Shown: in pieces, positions 44,989-53,378 of the stretch
How positions within the stretch are numbered: position 1 is the first letter of the stretch
How the letters are laid out: each line of letters starts with the position of its first letter
From: Orlajensenia stereocauli
Lineage (GTDB): Bacteria > Actinomycetota > Actinomycetes > Actinomycetales > Microbacteriaceae
Assembly: GCF_039548895.1 (NCBI RefSeq)
Contig: NZ_JBCLVG010000002.1
Length of the DNA: 64,000 nucleotides
Direction: 5' to 3' (one strand)
Position numbers and translations under genes: made by a program
The notes under the pieces: generated by a model
Database searches by the model: none
What the model saw: the letters and a program-made list of their open reading frames with translations, nothing else
What the model was told of the DNA's origin: nothing

Positions 44989-45777
44989 ATGGCGGACAAC
45001 GAAGCGGCACCGGCCACGTCGAACATCAGTGTGCGTCGAGGTGAGCCACTCGTCGTCGTCTCGGACGTCGACAAGCACTTCGGCGAGCTGCACGTGTTGA
45101 AGAACATCAATACGACGGTCAACCGCGGCGAGGTCGTCGTGGTCATCGGTCCCAGTGGGTCGGGCAAGTCCACCCTCTGCCGGGCCATCAACCGACTCGA
45201 GACCATCGACAGCGGGACCATCTCGATCGACGGTGTGAAGCTCCCGGAAGAGGGGGCAGACCTGGCCAGACTCCGCGCCGACGTCGGCATGGTGTTCCAG
45301 TCGTTCAACCTCTTCGCCCACAAGTCGGTGCTCGAGAACGTCACGCTCGCACCGATCAAGGTCAAGAAGGTTCCGAAGCGCCAGGCAGTCGAGAAGGCGA
45401 TGGAGCTGCTCGAACGCGTGGGGGTGGCCAACCAGGCCCAGAAGATGCCTGCCCAACTCTCCGGGGGACAGCAGCAGCGCGTCGCCATCGCCAGGTCGCT
45501 GGCCATGAACCCCAAGCTGATCCTGCTCGACGAGCCGACGAGTGCGCTCGATCCCGAGATGATCAACGAGGTCCTCGACGTGATGGTCGGCCTCGCGAAA
45601 GACGGCATGACCATGATCGTCGTCACCCACGAGATGGGCTTCGCGCGCAAGGCCGCTGACCGTGTGCTGTTCATGGCAGAAGGCGAGATCGTCGAAGAGG
45701 CGACGCCCGAGCAGTTCTTCACCAACCCGACCTCCGAGCGGGCCCAGGACTTCCTCTCGAAGATCCTGGAGCACTGA
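44989..45777 (+). CDS. gluA: Glutamate ABC transporter ATP-binding protein
   Basis: 262 residues. Walker A GPSGSGKST, Q-loop, signature LSGGQQQRVAIARS, Walker B LILLDEPTSALDPE and the H-loop TVVTHEMGFA-type region (IVVTHEMGF) are complete. It is closest in pattern to polar amino-acid (GlnQ/GluA) ATPases. TACAGT lies 7 bases before ATG 44989, so the operon's message is likely leaderless. First gene of gluABCD; the palindrome at 44918-44937 may govern it. Confidence 0.95.
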   Translation: MADNEAAPATSNISVRRGEPLVVVSDVDKHFGELHVLKNINTTVNRGEVVVVIGPSGSGKSTLCRAINRLETIDSGTISIDGVKLPEEGADLARLRADVGMVFQSFNLFAHKSVLENVTLAPIKVKKVPKRQAVEKAMELLERVGVANQAQKMPAQLSGGQQQRVAIARSLAMNPKLILLDEPTSALDPEMINEVLDVMVGLAKDGMTMIVVTHEMGFARKAADRVLFMAEGEIVEEATPEQFFTNPTSERAQDFLSKILEH

Positions 45778-45843
45778 CACGGCACGATGCCCACCGACAC
45801 CCCCCGATCGAACGCAGATCACAGCACAGAGAAGAGGATGAAG

Positions 45844-46710
45844 ATGAGAATCACAAGACGACTGTCGCTCGTCGCGATTGCCGCAGCGAGTGCGCTGGCC
45901 CTCGCCGGATGCGCCGGAGGCGGCGGATCCGATGCCGAAGTCACGCCGGAAGCAGCGCCGACCTTCGCAGCCGGATCCACCATGGAGAAGCTGTCGGAGG
46001 CCGGCACCATCACGATCGGCACCAAGTTCGACCAGCCGTTGTTCGGTCTGGTCGGCCCCGATGGCACGCCCGAGGGCTTCGACGTCGAGATCGGCAAGAT
46101 CATCGCGGCCAAGCTCGGAATCGCGCCGGACAAGATCAAGTGGACCGAGACCGTCTCGGCCAACCGCGAGCCGTTCATCGAGAACGGCCAGGTCGACATC
46201 GTCGTGGCGACGTACACGATCAACGACAAGCGCAAGGAGGTCATCTCCTTCGCGGGGCCGTACTACCTGGCCGGTCAGTCCATCCTGACTCTCGCCGACA
46301 ATGACGACATCAAGAGCGAGGACGACCTCGTGGGCCAGCCTGTCTGCTCTGTGACGGGGTCGACTCCGGCGGCGAAGCTCGCCGAGATCGGCGCTGAGCC
46401 GGTGCTCACCGACACGTACACCAACTGCCTCGAGCCGCTCCGCTCCGGCAAGGTCGTGGCGGTCTCGACCGACAACGTCATCCTCGCGGGTCTCGCAGCG
46501 CAGAACGAAGGCGAGTTCAAGGTGGTCGGCGAGCCGTTCACCGAGGAGCCGTACGGCATCGGCCTGGCCAAGGACGACACCGACTTCAGGAACTTCATCA
46601 ACGACACGCTGGAGGAGTCCTACGAGGACGGCACCTACGAGGCGGCGTGGGAGTCCACCGCCGGCACGGTGCTTCCGTTCGTCGACCCGCCTGCAGTCGA
46701 CCGCTACTGA
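45844..46710 (+). CDS. gluB: Glutamate ABC transporter substrate-binding lipoprotein
   Basis: 288 residues. The signal peptide MRITRRLSLVAIAAASALAL ends in the lipobox LAGC (Cys23). The SBP_bac_3 domain follows: ITIGTKFDQPLFGLVGPDG, GFDVEIGKIIAAKLGI, VDIVVATYTINDKRKEVISF and GKVVAVSTDNVILAGLA. I start at ATG 45844 because AGAGG (45833-45837) is 6 bases upstream; ATG 45838 is too close to it. The high similarity of pattern to actinobacterial GluB supports glutamate as ligand. Confidence 0.95.
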   Translation: MRITRRLSLVAIAAASALALAGCAGGGGSDAEVTPEAAPTFAAGSTMEKLSEAGTITIGTKFDQPLFGLVGPDGTPEGFDVEIGKIIAAKLGIAPDKIKWTETVSANREPFIENGQVDIVVATYTINDKRKEVISFAGPYYLAGQSILTLADNDDIKSEDDLVGQPVCSVTGSTPAAKLAEIGAEPVLTDTYTNCLEPLRSGKVVAVSTDNVILAGLAAQNEGEFKVVGEPFTEEPYGIGLAKDDTDFRNFINDTLEESYEDGTYEAAWESTAGTVLPFVDPPAVDRY

Positions 46711-46783
46711 GTGAATCCCGCGCGGGTGGGCCGGGTGACCGGTCCGCCCGCGCGACACTGAACGAAAGGAGGGAGGCTCCGAC

Positions 46784-47431
46784 ATGGACGTCGTCATCGA
46801 CAACCTGCCGCGTTACCTCGACGGCTTCCGACTCACCCTCCTGTTGCTGGCGGTCTCGGGCATCGCGGCCCTGATCATCGGAACGATCATCGCTGCGATG
46901 CGCATCTCGCCCGTCACCACCTTGCGCGGCTTCGCGACCGTGTACACCGAGCTCGTGCGCAACACCCCGCTCACCCTGGTGCTGTTCTTCTGCGCGATCA
47001 TCCTCCCGTACCTCGGTGCCGACTTCTCCTACCTCGTCTTCGCAGCGATCGGGCTCAGCGTCTACACCTCGCCTTTCGTCGCGGAGGCGCTGCGATCGGG
47101 CATCAACGGTGTGCCGATCGGGCAGGCCGAGGCCGCGCGCAGTCTCGGCCTCAACTTCGGACAGAGCGTCGGTCTCGTCATCCTCCCTCAGGCCTTCCGC
47201 ATGACGATCCCGCCGCTCATCAACGTCTTCATCGCTCTCACCAAGAACACCTCAGTCGCAGGCGGCTTCTTCGTGGCCGAGCTGTTCACCGTCGGCAAGG
47301 AGCTGGCCAACGGCAACGGGGATGCCGTCATCGCCGTGCTCCTGGGCGTCGCGTCCTTCTACCTGGTCATCACCATCCCGTTGGGCATCCTCGCCGCCCA
47401 CGTCGAGCGCAGGGTCATGGTGCAGCGATGA
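46784..47431 (+). CDS. gluC: Glutamate ABC transporter permease (GluC)
   Basis: 215 residues with about five membrane helices. The His/Glu/Gln permease signatures VYTELVRNTPLTLVLFF and EAARSLGLNFGQSVGLVILPQAFR (the EAA loop that docks the ATPase) are intact. AAAGGAGGGAGG upstream is a very strong ribosome site. It overlaps gluD by ATGA. Confidence 0.95.
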   Translation: MDVVIDNLPRYLDGFRLTLLLLAVSGIAALIIGTIIAAMRISPVTTLRGFATVYTELVRNTPLTLVLFFCAIILPYLGADFSYLVFAAIGLSVYTSPFVAEALRSGINGVPIGQAEAARSLGLNFGQSVGLVILPQAFRMTIPPLINVFIALTKNTSVAGGFFVAELFTVGKELANGNGDAVIAVLLGVASFYLVITIPLGILAAHVERRVMVQR

Positions 47432-48348
47432 GCGGATCGAACGTACTCTTCGACGCCCAGGGTCCCCGAGGGCGTCGGTTGTCCCTGATCCTGTCGATCA
47501 TCGGCGGCCTCGTCCTCCTCGCCGCCCTCGCCTGGGTGGTCGGCATCCTCGCTGCACCCCGGGAGTCCGGCGGCATCACGGTTCCCGGCATGTTCGACCC
47601 GAGTCGCTGGGACATCTACTCGGATCCCGAGCTGTGGGGTGCGATCTGGCGCGGCACTCTCGCCACCCTGCAGGCGGCAGGAGTGGCCGCCGTCGGTGCC
47701 GTCACCCTCGGAGTCGTCTTCGCCTTGCTGCGGAGCGCAGCCACGGCCTGGATACGCATCCCGACGACGATCGTGCTGGAGTTCTTCCGCGGCATGCCCG
47801 TGCTGCTGATGATGCTCTTCATCCTGCTCGTCGCATCGACCGGCGCCTTCTGGGCCGTGGTCATCGCGCTCATCCTCTACAACGGAGCCCTCATAGGCGA
47901 GGCTCTGCGCGCCGGACTCGCGTCCCTGCCACGCGGCCAGCGCGAGGCGGGCCTCAGCCTGGGCATGCGGCCGCTCCAGTCGCGCATGCTGGTCGAGTTC
48001 CCGCAGGCCTTCCGACAGATGCTGCCGATCATCGTGGCCCAGCTCGTGGTGCTGCTGAAGGACACCTCGCTCGGCTTCATCGTCGGCTACAACGAGCTCA
48101 TCCGAACGACGATGAACAACCTCGCCAGTTTCTACGGCAACAGGTACCTGTTCTCCCTTTTCGCCGTCACGCTCGTGATCTACCTGATCATGAATCTGAG
48201 CCTGTCGTGGTTCGCCCGGTGGCTGTCACGACGCACCGCGAGCGGGGGAACCCGCAGAGGCAAGCGGGCCGGACCACCGCCCGACCTCGACCAGGCCGTG
48301 CTCATGGCTCAGGCCAGCGCCCTGGCCCGTGCCTCCGATTCTCAATAG
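47428..48348 (+). CDS. gluD: Glutamate ABC transporter permease (GluD)
   Basis: 306 residues. About six membrane helices; the permease motifs VLEFFRGMPVLLMMLFI and EAGLSLGMRPLQSRMLVEFPQAFR are present. The soluble C-terminal tail (about 255-306) is basic then polar, as in other GluD proteins. It closes the gluABCD operon; pheS follows after 79 bases with its own -10 element. Confidence 0.95.
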   Translation: MSGSNVLFDAQGPRGRRLSLILSIIGGLVLLAALAWVVGILAAPRESGGITVPGMFDPSRWDIYSDPELWGAIWRGTLATLQAAGVAAVGAVTLGVVFALLRSAATAWIRIPTTIVLEFFRGMPVLLMMLFILLVASTGAFWAVVIALILYNGALIGEALRAGLASLPRGQREAGLSLGMRPLQSRMLVEFPQAFRQMLPIIVAQLVVLLKDTSLGFIVGYNELIRTTMNNLASFYGNRYLFSLFAVTLVIYLIMNLSLSWFARWLSRRTASGGTRRGKRAGPPPDLDQAVLMAQASALARASDSQ

Positions 48349-48427
48349 GGTCCTCCGAACCGGAACGCAATGAGCGGATGCCGCACCGTTCGCCGTGCGC
48401 CGCGTCGCGCCGGTAAACTTGTGCCTC

Positions 48428-49468
48428 GTGTCTGAACCCACCGAAATCACCGAGGCGAGCGTCGATGCCGCCGTCGAGGCGGCCCTTGCGGCCATCGAGG
48501 CAGCATCCGACTCCGCAGCCCTCAAGACGGTCCGTACCGAGCACACGGGCGAGTCGTCTCCGCTCGCGCGCCTGAACGGTCTCCTGCGCAGCGTCCCCAA
48601 CGACCAGAAGGCCGCGCTCGGCAAGCTCGTCGGTCAGGCCCGCGGCCGGGTGAACCAGGCCTTCGCCGCCCGCGAGTCCGCCATCGTCGAGGCCGAGGCC
48701 ACTGCGCGCCTCGAGGCCGAGCGGGTCGACGTCACCGCCGCTGCGGTGCGCCAGTCCGCGGGCGCGCGGCATCCGCTCTCCCTTCTGCAGGACCAGGTCA
48801 TCGATGTCTTCGTTGGCATGGGCTGGGAGATCGCCGAGGGACCGGAGCTCGAGAGCGAGTGGTTCAACTTCGACGCGCTCAACTTCGACGCAGACCACCC
48901 CGCGCGCGCGATGCAGGACACCTTCTTCATCGATCCGCCCGAGGCGCACCTCGTGCTGCGTACCCACACCAGCCCCGTGCAGGTGCGCACCATGCTCGAG
49001 CGCGAGGTGCCGATCTACGTGCTCGCCCCCGGTCGCGTGTTCCGCACCGACGAGCTCGACGCGACGCACACCCCTGTGTTCACGCAGTTCGAGGGCCTCG
49101 CCGTCGACAAGGGCCTCACCATGGCTCACCTGCGCGGCACCCTCGAGCACTTCGCCCGCACGCTGTTCGGCGACGGCGCCAAGATCCGCCTGCGTCCGAA
49201 CTACTTCCCGTTCACCGAGCCGTCGGCCGAGCTCGACGTCTGGCACCCCACCTTCGTCGGCGGAGCCCGATGGATCGAGTGGGGTGGGTGCGGCATGATC
49301 AACCCCAATGTGCTCAAGGCAGCGGGCATCGACCCCGAGGTCTACTCGGGCTTCGCGTTCGGTATGGGCATCGAGCGCGCGCTCATGTTCCGCAACGACG
49401 TCGAGGACATGCGCGACATCGTCGAGGGCGATGTGCGGTTCAGCCAGCAGTTCGGAATGGTGGTCTAG
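48428..49468 (+). CDS. pheS: Phenylalanine-tRNA ligase alpha subunit
   Basis: 346 residues. An N-terminal coiled coil (about 1-90) binds tRNA; the class II core has FDALNFDADHPAR, motif 2 RTHTSPVQVRTM, FRTDELDATHTP, and motif 3 GFAFGMGIERALM. The start GTG 48428 is chosen because TAAACT (48414-48419) lies 8 bases upstream, so the transcript starts at or next to it; a start at 48395 would precede the promoter. It is followed by pheT after 2 bases. Confidence 0.97.
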   Translation: MSEPTEITEASVDAAVEAALAAIEAASDSAALKTVRTEHTGESSPLARLNGLLRSVPNDQKAALGKLVGQARGRVNQAFAARESAIVEAEATARLEAERVDVTAAAVRQSAGARHPLSLLQDQVIDVFVGMGWEIAEGPELESEWFNFDALNFDADHPARAMQDTFFIDPPEAHLVLRTHTSPVQVRTMLEREVPIYVLAPGRVFRTDELDATHTPVFTQFEGLAVDKGLTMAHLRGTLEHFARTLFGDGAKIRLRPNYFPFTEPSAELDVWHPTFVGGARWIEWGGCGMINPNVLKAAGIDPEVYSGFAFGMGIERALMFRNDVEDMRDIVEGDVRFSQQFGMVV

Positions 49469-49470
49469 TC

Positions 49471-51990
49471 GTGAGAGTTCCCCTGAGCTGGTTGGCGGAG
49501 TACGTCGACCTCGTTCCCGGTACGACGACGGGGTCGCTGCACGAGGCACTCGTGCGCGTCGGCTTCGAGGAGGAGGACGTGCACGACTTCGAGTTGAGCG
49601 GTCCGATCGTCGTGGGCGAGGTTCTCGAGTTCGTCGAGGAGCCGCAGTCCAACGGCAAGACCATCCGCTGGTGCCAGGTGCGCGTCGCCCCTGAAGGCGA
49701 GACCGCGGCTGACGGCGGCGACGCCGTGCACGGCATCGTCTGCGGTGCTGGCAACTTCTTCGTCGGCGACAAGGTCGTCGTGACGTTGCCCGGCTCCGTG
49801 CTGCCCGGACCGTTCCCCATCGCGGCCCGCAAGACCTACGGCCACGTCTCCGACGGCATGATCGCCTCGGCGCGGGAGCTCGGCCTCGGCGAGGAGCACG
49901 ACGGCATCCTGCGGTTGGCGGAGCTCGATCTCGATCCCGCAGTGGGAGCGGATGCGATCAGCCTGCTCTCCCTCGACGACGCCGCCGTGGAGATCAACGT
50001 CACCCCAGACCGCGGCTACGCCTTCTCCATCCGCGGCGTCGCCCGCGAGTACGCCCACGCCACCGGTGCCGCCTTCCGCGACCCGGCGCTCGCCGGAGCC
50101 GGAAGCGGATCGAGCGCCTTCCCCGTCACCATCGCCGACGACGCCCCCGTGCGGGGTCGCGTCGGTGCGACGACCTTCGTCACCCGCATCGTGCGGGGCG
50201 TCGACCCGACCCGCCGTACCCCGGCGTGGATGATCGCCCGCCTGAAGCTGGCCGGCATCCGTTCGATCTCCCTCGTGGTCGACATCACCAACTACGTGAT
50301 GCTCGAACTCGGTCAGCCGTTGCACGGCTACGACCTCGACACCCTCGTCGACGGCATCGTCGTGCGCCGTGCCCGCGCCGGGGAGAGCATCGTCACCCTC
50401 GACGAGAAGGAGCGCACGCTCTCCGACGAGGACCTTCTCATCACCGACGGAGCCGGGCCCATCGGCCTGGCCGGCGTCATGGGAGGAGCCCGCACCGAGA
50501 TCGGCAGCGACACGGTGAACGTGCTCATCGAGGCCGCGAACTTCGACCCCGTGACGATCGCCCGCACCGCTCGCCGCCACAAGCTGCCGAGCGAGGCGTC
50601 CAAGCGCTTCGAGCGCGGAGTGGACCCGGCAGTAGCCGAGGTCGCAGCCGCCCGCGCAGCCCAGCTCCTCGCCGAGCTGGCCGGCGGCACCGTCGAGGAT
50701 GCAGCCACCAGCACGGGCCAGGTGGAGCCTCGCGCCTCGGTCTTCCTGCCCGACGGCTTCGTCACCGGCCTCATCGGTGTCGACTACACGGACGACGAGA
50801 TCCGCTCGGTGCTCGTCGAGATCGGTGCACTTGTCGAGCAGGCCGAAGGCGGGCTCGCCGTCACGCCGCCGAGCTGGCGCCCCGACATCGTCGGCAAGGC
50901 CGACCTCGCCGAGGAGGTCGCCCGCATCAACGGCTACGACCGAATCCCCGCCGTGCTTCCCGTCGCTCCTCCTGGCCGCGGTCTCACCCGCGCCCAGCGC
51001 CTGCGTCGCATCACCTCGAACGTGCTCGCGGGCAGCGGCCTCACGGAGGTCCTGGCCTACCCGTTCGTCAGTGCGACGGATGCCGCAGCCTTCTCCAGCC
51101 TCGAGGGCGAGATCGCCCAGCCCGTCAGGGTGGCGAACCCGCTCGACGGGGCTCGGCCGCTGCTGCGCACCTCGCTCCTGCCGGGACTCGCGGAGATCGC
51201 GCACCGCAACCTGTCGCGCGGCATCACCGACCTCGCGATCTTCGAGACCGGCCTCGTCACCCTGCCGACGGCATCCGGCACCTTCGGCAGCGCCACGCTG
51301 CCCGTCGGCAACGCCCGGCCCGATGCGGCCGTGCTCGCCGACCTCGATGCGGGAATCCCGCGCCAGCCGCGGAACGTCGCCGCGCTCCTCATCGGCAACG
51401 CCATCGTGCGCCAGCCGGGTCAGGCCCCCGTCGCCTGGGACTGGCAGGACGCGATCGGTGTGGCGCAGCGTCTCGGCACAGCCCTCGACGTCGAGCTCGT
51501 GATCGAGCAGGGCGTCCACCCGGCGTTCCACCCCGGCCGCACCGCGCGCATCCTCGCGGCCGGTGAGACCGTCGGCTTCGCAGGCGAGCTGCTGCCCGAT
51601 CTCGCGGCATCCGCAGACCTGCCTCGCACAGTGGCGGCAGTAGAACTCGACCTCGACGCGCTCGTCCGCCTGGGCAGGTCCGAGATCCTCGCCCGACCTG
51701 TGCAGACCAAGCCCGCGGCGACGCAGGACCTCTCGCTCGTGGTGGCGACGGACGTTCCGGCCGGTGCGATTCGCGCCGCCATCGTCGAAGGCGCTGGAGA
51801 ACTCCTCGAGGACGCCCGGCTCGTAGACGACTACCGCGGAGCCGGACTGCCCGACGGCACGAAGAGCCTCACGTTCGCGCTGCGCTTCCGTGCCGCCGAC
51901 CGCACGCTCACGGCGGCCGAGGCCTCGGAGGCCAAGCTCGCCGGTGCCGCTCGCGCCACCGAACTGCACGGAGCGCACCTCCGCGACTGA
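49471..51990 (+). CDS. pheT: Phenylalanine-tRNA ligase beta subunit
   Basis: 839 residues. Domains in order: N-terminal segment MRVPLSWLAEYVDL, tRNA-binding OB fold (about 40-150), the B3/B4 editing module (about 220-400) with EVHRRA-like IVVRRARAGE and GVMGGA, B5 (about 410-480), the class II-like catalytic mimic, and the C-terminal ferredoxin-fold anticodon-binding domain (about 745-839, PVQTKPAATQDLSLVV). GTG 49471 is 2 bases after pheS; the frame is open far upstream, but the family's N-terminus fixes the start. Confidence 0.97.
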   Translation: MRVPLSWLAEYVDLVPGTTTGSLHEALVRVGFEEEDVHDFELSGPIVVGEVLEFVEEPQSNGKTIRWCQVRVAPEGETAADGGDAVHGIVCGAGNFFVGDKVVVTLPGSVLPGPFPIAARKTYGHVSDGMIASARELGLGEEHDGILRLAELDLDPAVGADAISLLSLDDAAVEINVTPDRGYAFSIRGVAREYAHATGAAFRDPALAGAGSGSSAFPVTIADDAPVRGRVGATTFVTRIVRGVDPTRRTPAWMIARLKLAGIRSISLVVDITNYVMLELGQPLHGYDLDTLVDGIVVRRARAGESIVTLDEKERTLSDEDLLITDGAGPIGLAGVMGGARTEIGSDTVNVLIEAANFDPVTIARTARRHKLPSEASKRFERGVDPAVAEVAAARAAQLLAELAGGTVEDAATSTGQVEPRASVFLPDGFVTGLIGVDYTDDEIRSVLVEIGALVEQAEGGLAVTPPSWRPDIVGKADLAEEVARINGYDRIPAVLPVAPPGRGLTRAQRLRRITSNVLAGSGLTEVLAYPFVSATDAAAFSSLEGEIAQPVRVANPLDGARPLLRTSLLPGLAEIAHRNLSRGITDLAIFETGLVTLPTASGTFGSATLPVGNARPDAAVLADLDAGIPRQPRNVAALLIGNAIVRQPGQAPVAWDWQDAIGVAQRLGTALDVELVIEQGVHPAFHPGRTARILAAGETVGFAGELLPDLAASADLPRTVAAVELDLDALVRLGRSEILARPVQTKPAATQDLSLVVATDVPAGAIRAAIVEGAGELLEDARLVDDYRGAGLPDGTKSLTFALRFRAADRTLTAAEASEAKLAGAARATELHGAHLRD

Positions 51991-51997
51991 GCCGGTC

Positions 51998-52063
51998 TCG
52001 CGCTACCGAAACTGCGCCGCGCGTCCGAAACCCCGGGAGCGCGGCTCAGTTTCACCAGCGCGG
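51998..52063. repeat. Long inverted repeat after pheT
   Basis: Arms pair as CGCGCT, then a 3-base mismatch, GAAACTG, one mismatch, GCCGCGC (51999-52022 with 52039-52062); the inner 15-base arms 52008-52022 and 52039-52053 match in 14 positions. The loop is 16 bases. It may be the pheT terminator or a mobile palindromic unit. A second hairpin, CCTTCAG-TTGGGC-CTGAAGG (52065-52084), follows directly. Confidence 0.6.
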
Positions 52064-52132
52064 GCCTTCAGTTGGGCCTGAAGGGGCGCGTTCATCAGTC
52101 TCGTGCTGCGCCACGCCAGAATCTTGCGTCAT

Positions 52133-52162
52133 TTGCAGGATTGTGTCGGCGACCGGTAGGGT
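52133..52162 (+). promoter_or_regulatory. Promoter of the arginine leader ORF
   Basis: TTGCAG (52133-52138), an 18-base spacer and TAGGGT (52157-52162). The next possible start codon, ATG 52169, begins 6 bases after the -10, so the transcript should begin at or next to the ATG. Confidence 0.6.
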
Positions 52163-52168
52163 CGCTCC

Positions 52169-52252
52169 ATGCCCACCGCACAGCCCACCGTCTCGCGCAC
52201 CGCGCGCGTGGGTTCCGTGCTGCCCCGACGCCGGGTCGAGCGCCGACTCTAG
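52169..52252 (+). CDS. Arginine-rich leader peptide, 27 aa (candidate attenuator peptide)
   Basis: ATG 52169 to TAG 52252 encodes MPTAQPTVSRTARVGSVLPR and then RRVERRL. Seven of 27 residues are arginine, and five of the last eight sense codons are (CGA CGC CGG, then CGC CGA), including the less favoured CGA twice. The -10 TAGGGT 6 bases upstream predicts a leaderless message. It ends 82 bases before argC, with competing hairpins in between. This is the layout of ribosome-mediated attenuation, in which slow decoding at arginine codons would change folding of the leader. Leaderless cysteine-rich leader peptides acting this way are known in mycobacteria. The role here is inferred, and the ORF is short enough to be chance. 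Confidence 0.55.
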   Translation: MPTAQPTVSRTARVGSVLPRRRVERRL

Positions 52253-52296
52253 GCGACCTCGCAACGACGGTGAAGCCGTTCGTCGTGAGCGTCGCC
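52241..52296 (+). promoter_or_regulatory. Competing hairpins between the leader ORF and argC
   Basis: Stem B pairs GGCGAC (52252-52257) with GTCGCC (52291-52296) and, inside it, ACGACG (52264-52269) with CGTCGT (52281-52286). Alternative stem A pairs CGCC (52241-52244), inside the arginine codons of the leader ORF, with GGCG (52252-52255). The shared GGCG makes the two exclusive, so ribosome position on the arginine codons decides which can form. There is no T run after stem B; control by Rho or through translation would have to be assumed. Confidence 0.5.
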
Positions 52297-52334
52297 GCAT
52301 CAGCCTCGACAGCTCTCGACCCTAAGGTGGAATC

Positions 52335-53378
52335 ATGACGTTCTCGGTCGCCGTCTCCGGCGCATCCGGCTATGCAGGTGGCGAACTGCTGCGCCTGCTC
52401 GCCTCGCATCCCGACTTCGAGGTGCGCACTGTCACCGCGCACCAGAACGCCGGCCAGAAGCTGGTCGCCGCCCAGCCGCACCTGCGCAGCTACGGCGACC
52501 TGGTGTTGCAGCCCACGACCGCCGACGTCCTCGCCGGCCATGACGTTGTGTTCCTCGCACTCCCGCACGGCAAGTCCGGCGAGGTGACGGAGCAGCTCTC
52601 GCCCGAGACCCTCGTCGTCGACTGCGGCGCCGACCACAGGCTCGAGAGCGCGACCGACTGGGCCGCGTTCTACGGCGGCGATCACTACGGCGCCTGGACC
52701 TACGGCGTTCCCGAGCTTCCGCGCGCGGCCGGCGACCAGCGCGCCGATCTCGCCTCCTCCCGGCGCATCGCGGCGCCGGGCTGCAACGCCAGCACAGTCG
52801 CGCTCTCCCTTGCGCCGGGCATCCTCGCCGGAGTCATCGAGGAGCAGGACCTGGTCTCGGTGCTCGCCGTCGGCCCGTCCGGCGCCGGGAAGAGCCTCAA
52901 GGTGAACCTGCTCGCGAGCGAGATCCTCGGGTCGGCGAGCCCGTACGCAGTCGGTGGCGGCCACCGGCACATCCCCGAGATCCAACAGGCGCTCCGGGCG
53001 GCCGGCGCGACAGCCCCCACCATCTCCTTCACGCCGGTCCTGGTGCCGATGTCCCGGGGCATCCTCGCCGTCAGCACGGCGCGCATCGTTCCGGGCACGG
53101 ATGCCGCCGGCATCCGTCGTGCATGGGAGACGGCCTACGCCGGCGAGCCCTTCGTGCAGATGCTGCCCGAGGGTGAGCAACCGCGCACGTCAGACGTGCA
53201 GGGCGCGAACACGGCCCTCATCGGCCTCGCCATAGACGAGGCCGCCGGCCGCGTGGTCGTCACCACCGCCGTCGACAACCTCGTCAAGGGCACCGCCGGA
53301 GCCGCCATCCAGTCGGCGAACATCGCCCTCGGCCTTCCGGAGACCACTGGTCTCCCCGTGAACGGAGTCGCACCGTGA
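52335..53378 (+). CDS. argC: N-acetyl-gamma-glutamyl-phosphate reductase
   Basis: 347 residues. The Rossmann start SVAVSGASGYAGGELLRLL, the catalytic cysteine in RIAAPGCNASTVALSLAP, GPSGAGKS-type loop and GGGHRHIPEI are intact. It reduces acetylglutamyl phosphate to the semialdehyde in arginine synthesis. A second -10, TAAGGT (52323-52328), lies 6 bases before ATG 52335, so argC can also be read from a leaderless message of its own, apart from the leader-ORF promoter. It overlaps argJ by 4 bases. Confidence 0.97.
   Translation: MTFSVAVSGASGYAGGELLRLLASHPDFEVRTVTAHQNAGQKLVAAQPHLRSYGDLVLQPTTADVLAGHDVVFLALPHGKSGEVTEQLSPETLVVDCGADHRLESATDWAAFYGGDHYGAWTYGVPELPRAAGDQRADLASSRRIAAPGCNASTVALSLAPGILAGVIEEQDLVSVLAVGPSGAGKSLKVNLLASEILGSASPYAVGGGHRHIPEIQQALRAAGATAPTISFTPVLVPMSRGILAVSTARIVPGTDAAGIRRAWETAYAGEPFVQMLPEGEQPRTSDVQGANTALIGLAIDEAAGRVVVTTAVDNLVKGTAGAAIQSANIALGLPETTGLPVNGVAP

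Noticed and set aside
48859..49470. Upstream extension of pheT into pheS
   Set aside because: The frame is open, but the sequence there is the shadow of PheS; PheT homologues begin at MRVPLSWLAEY.
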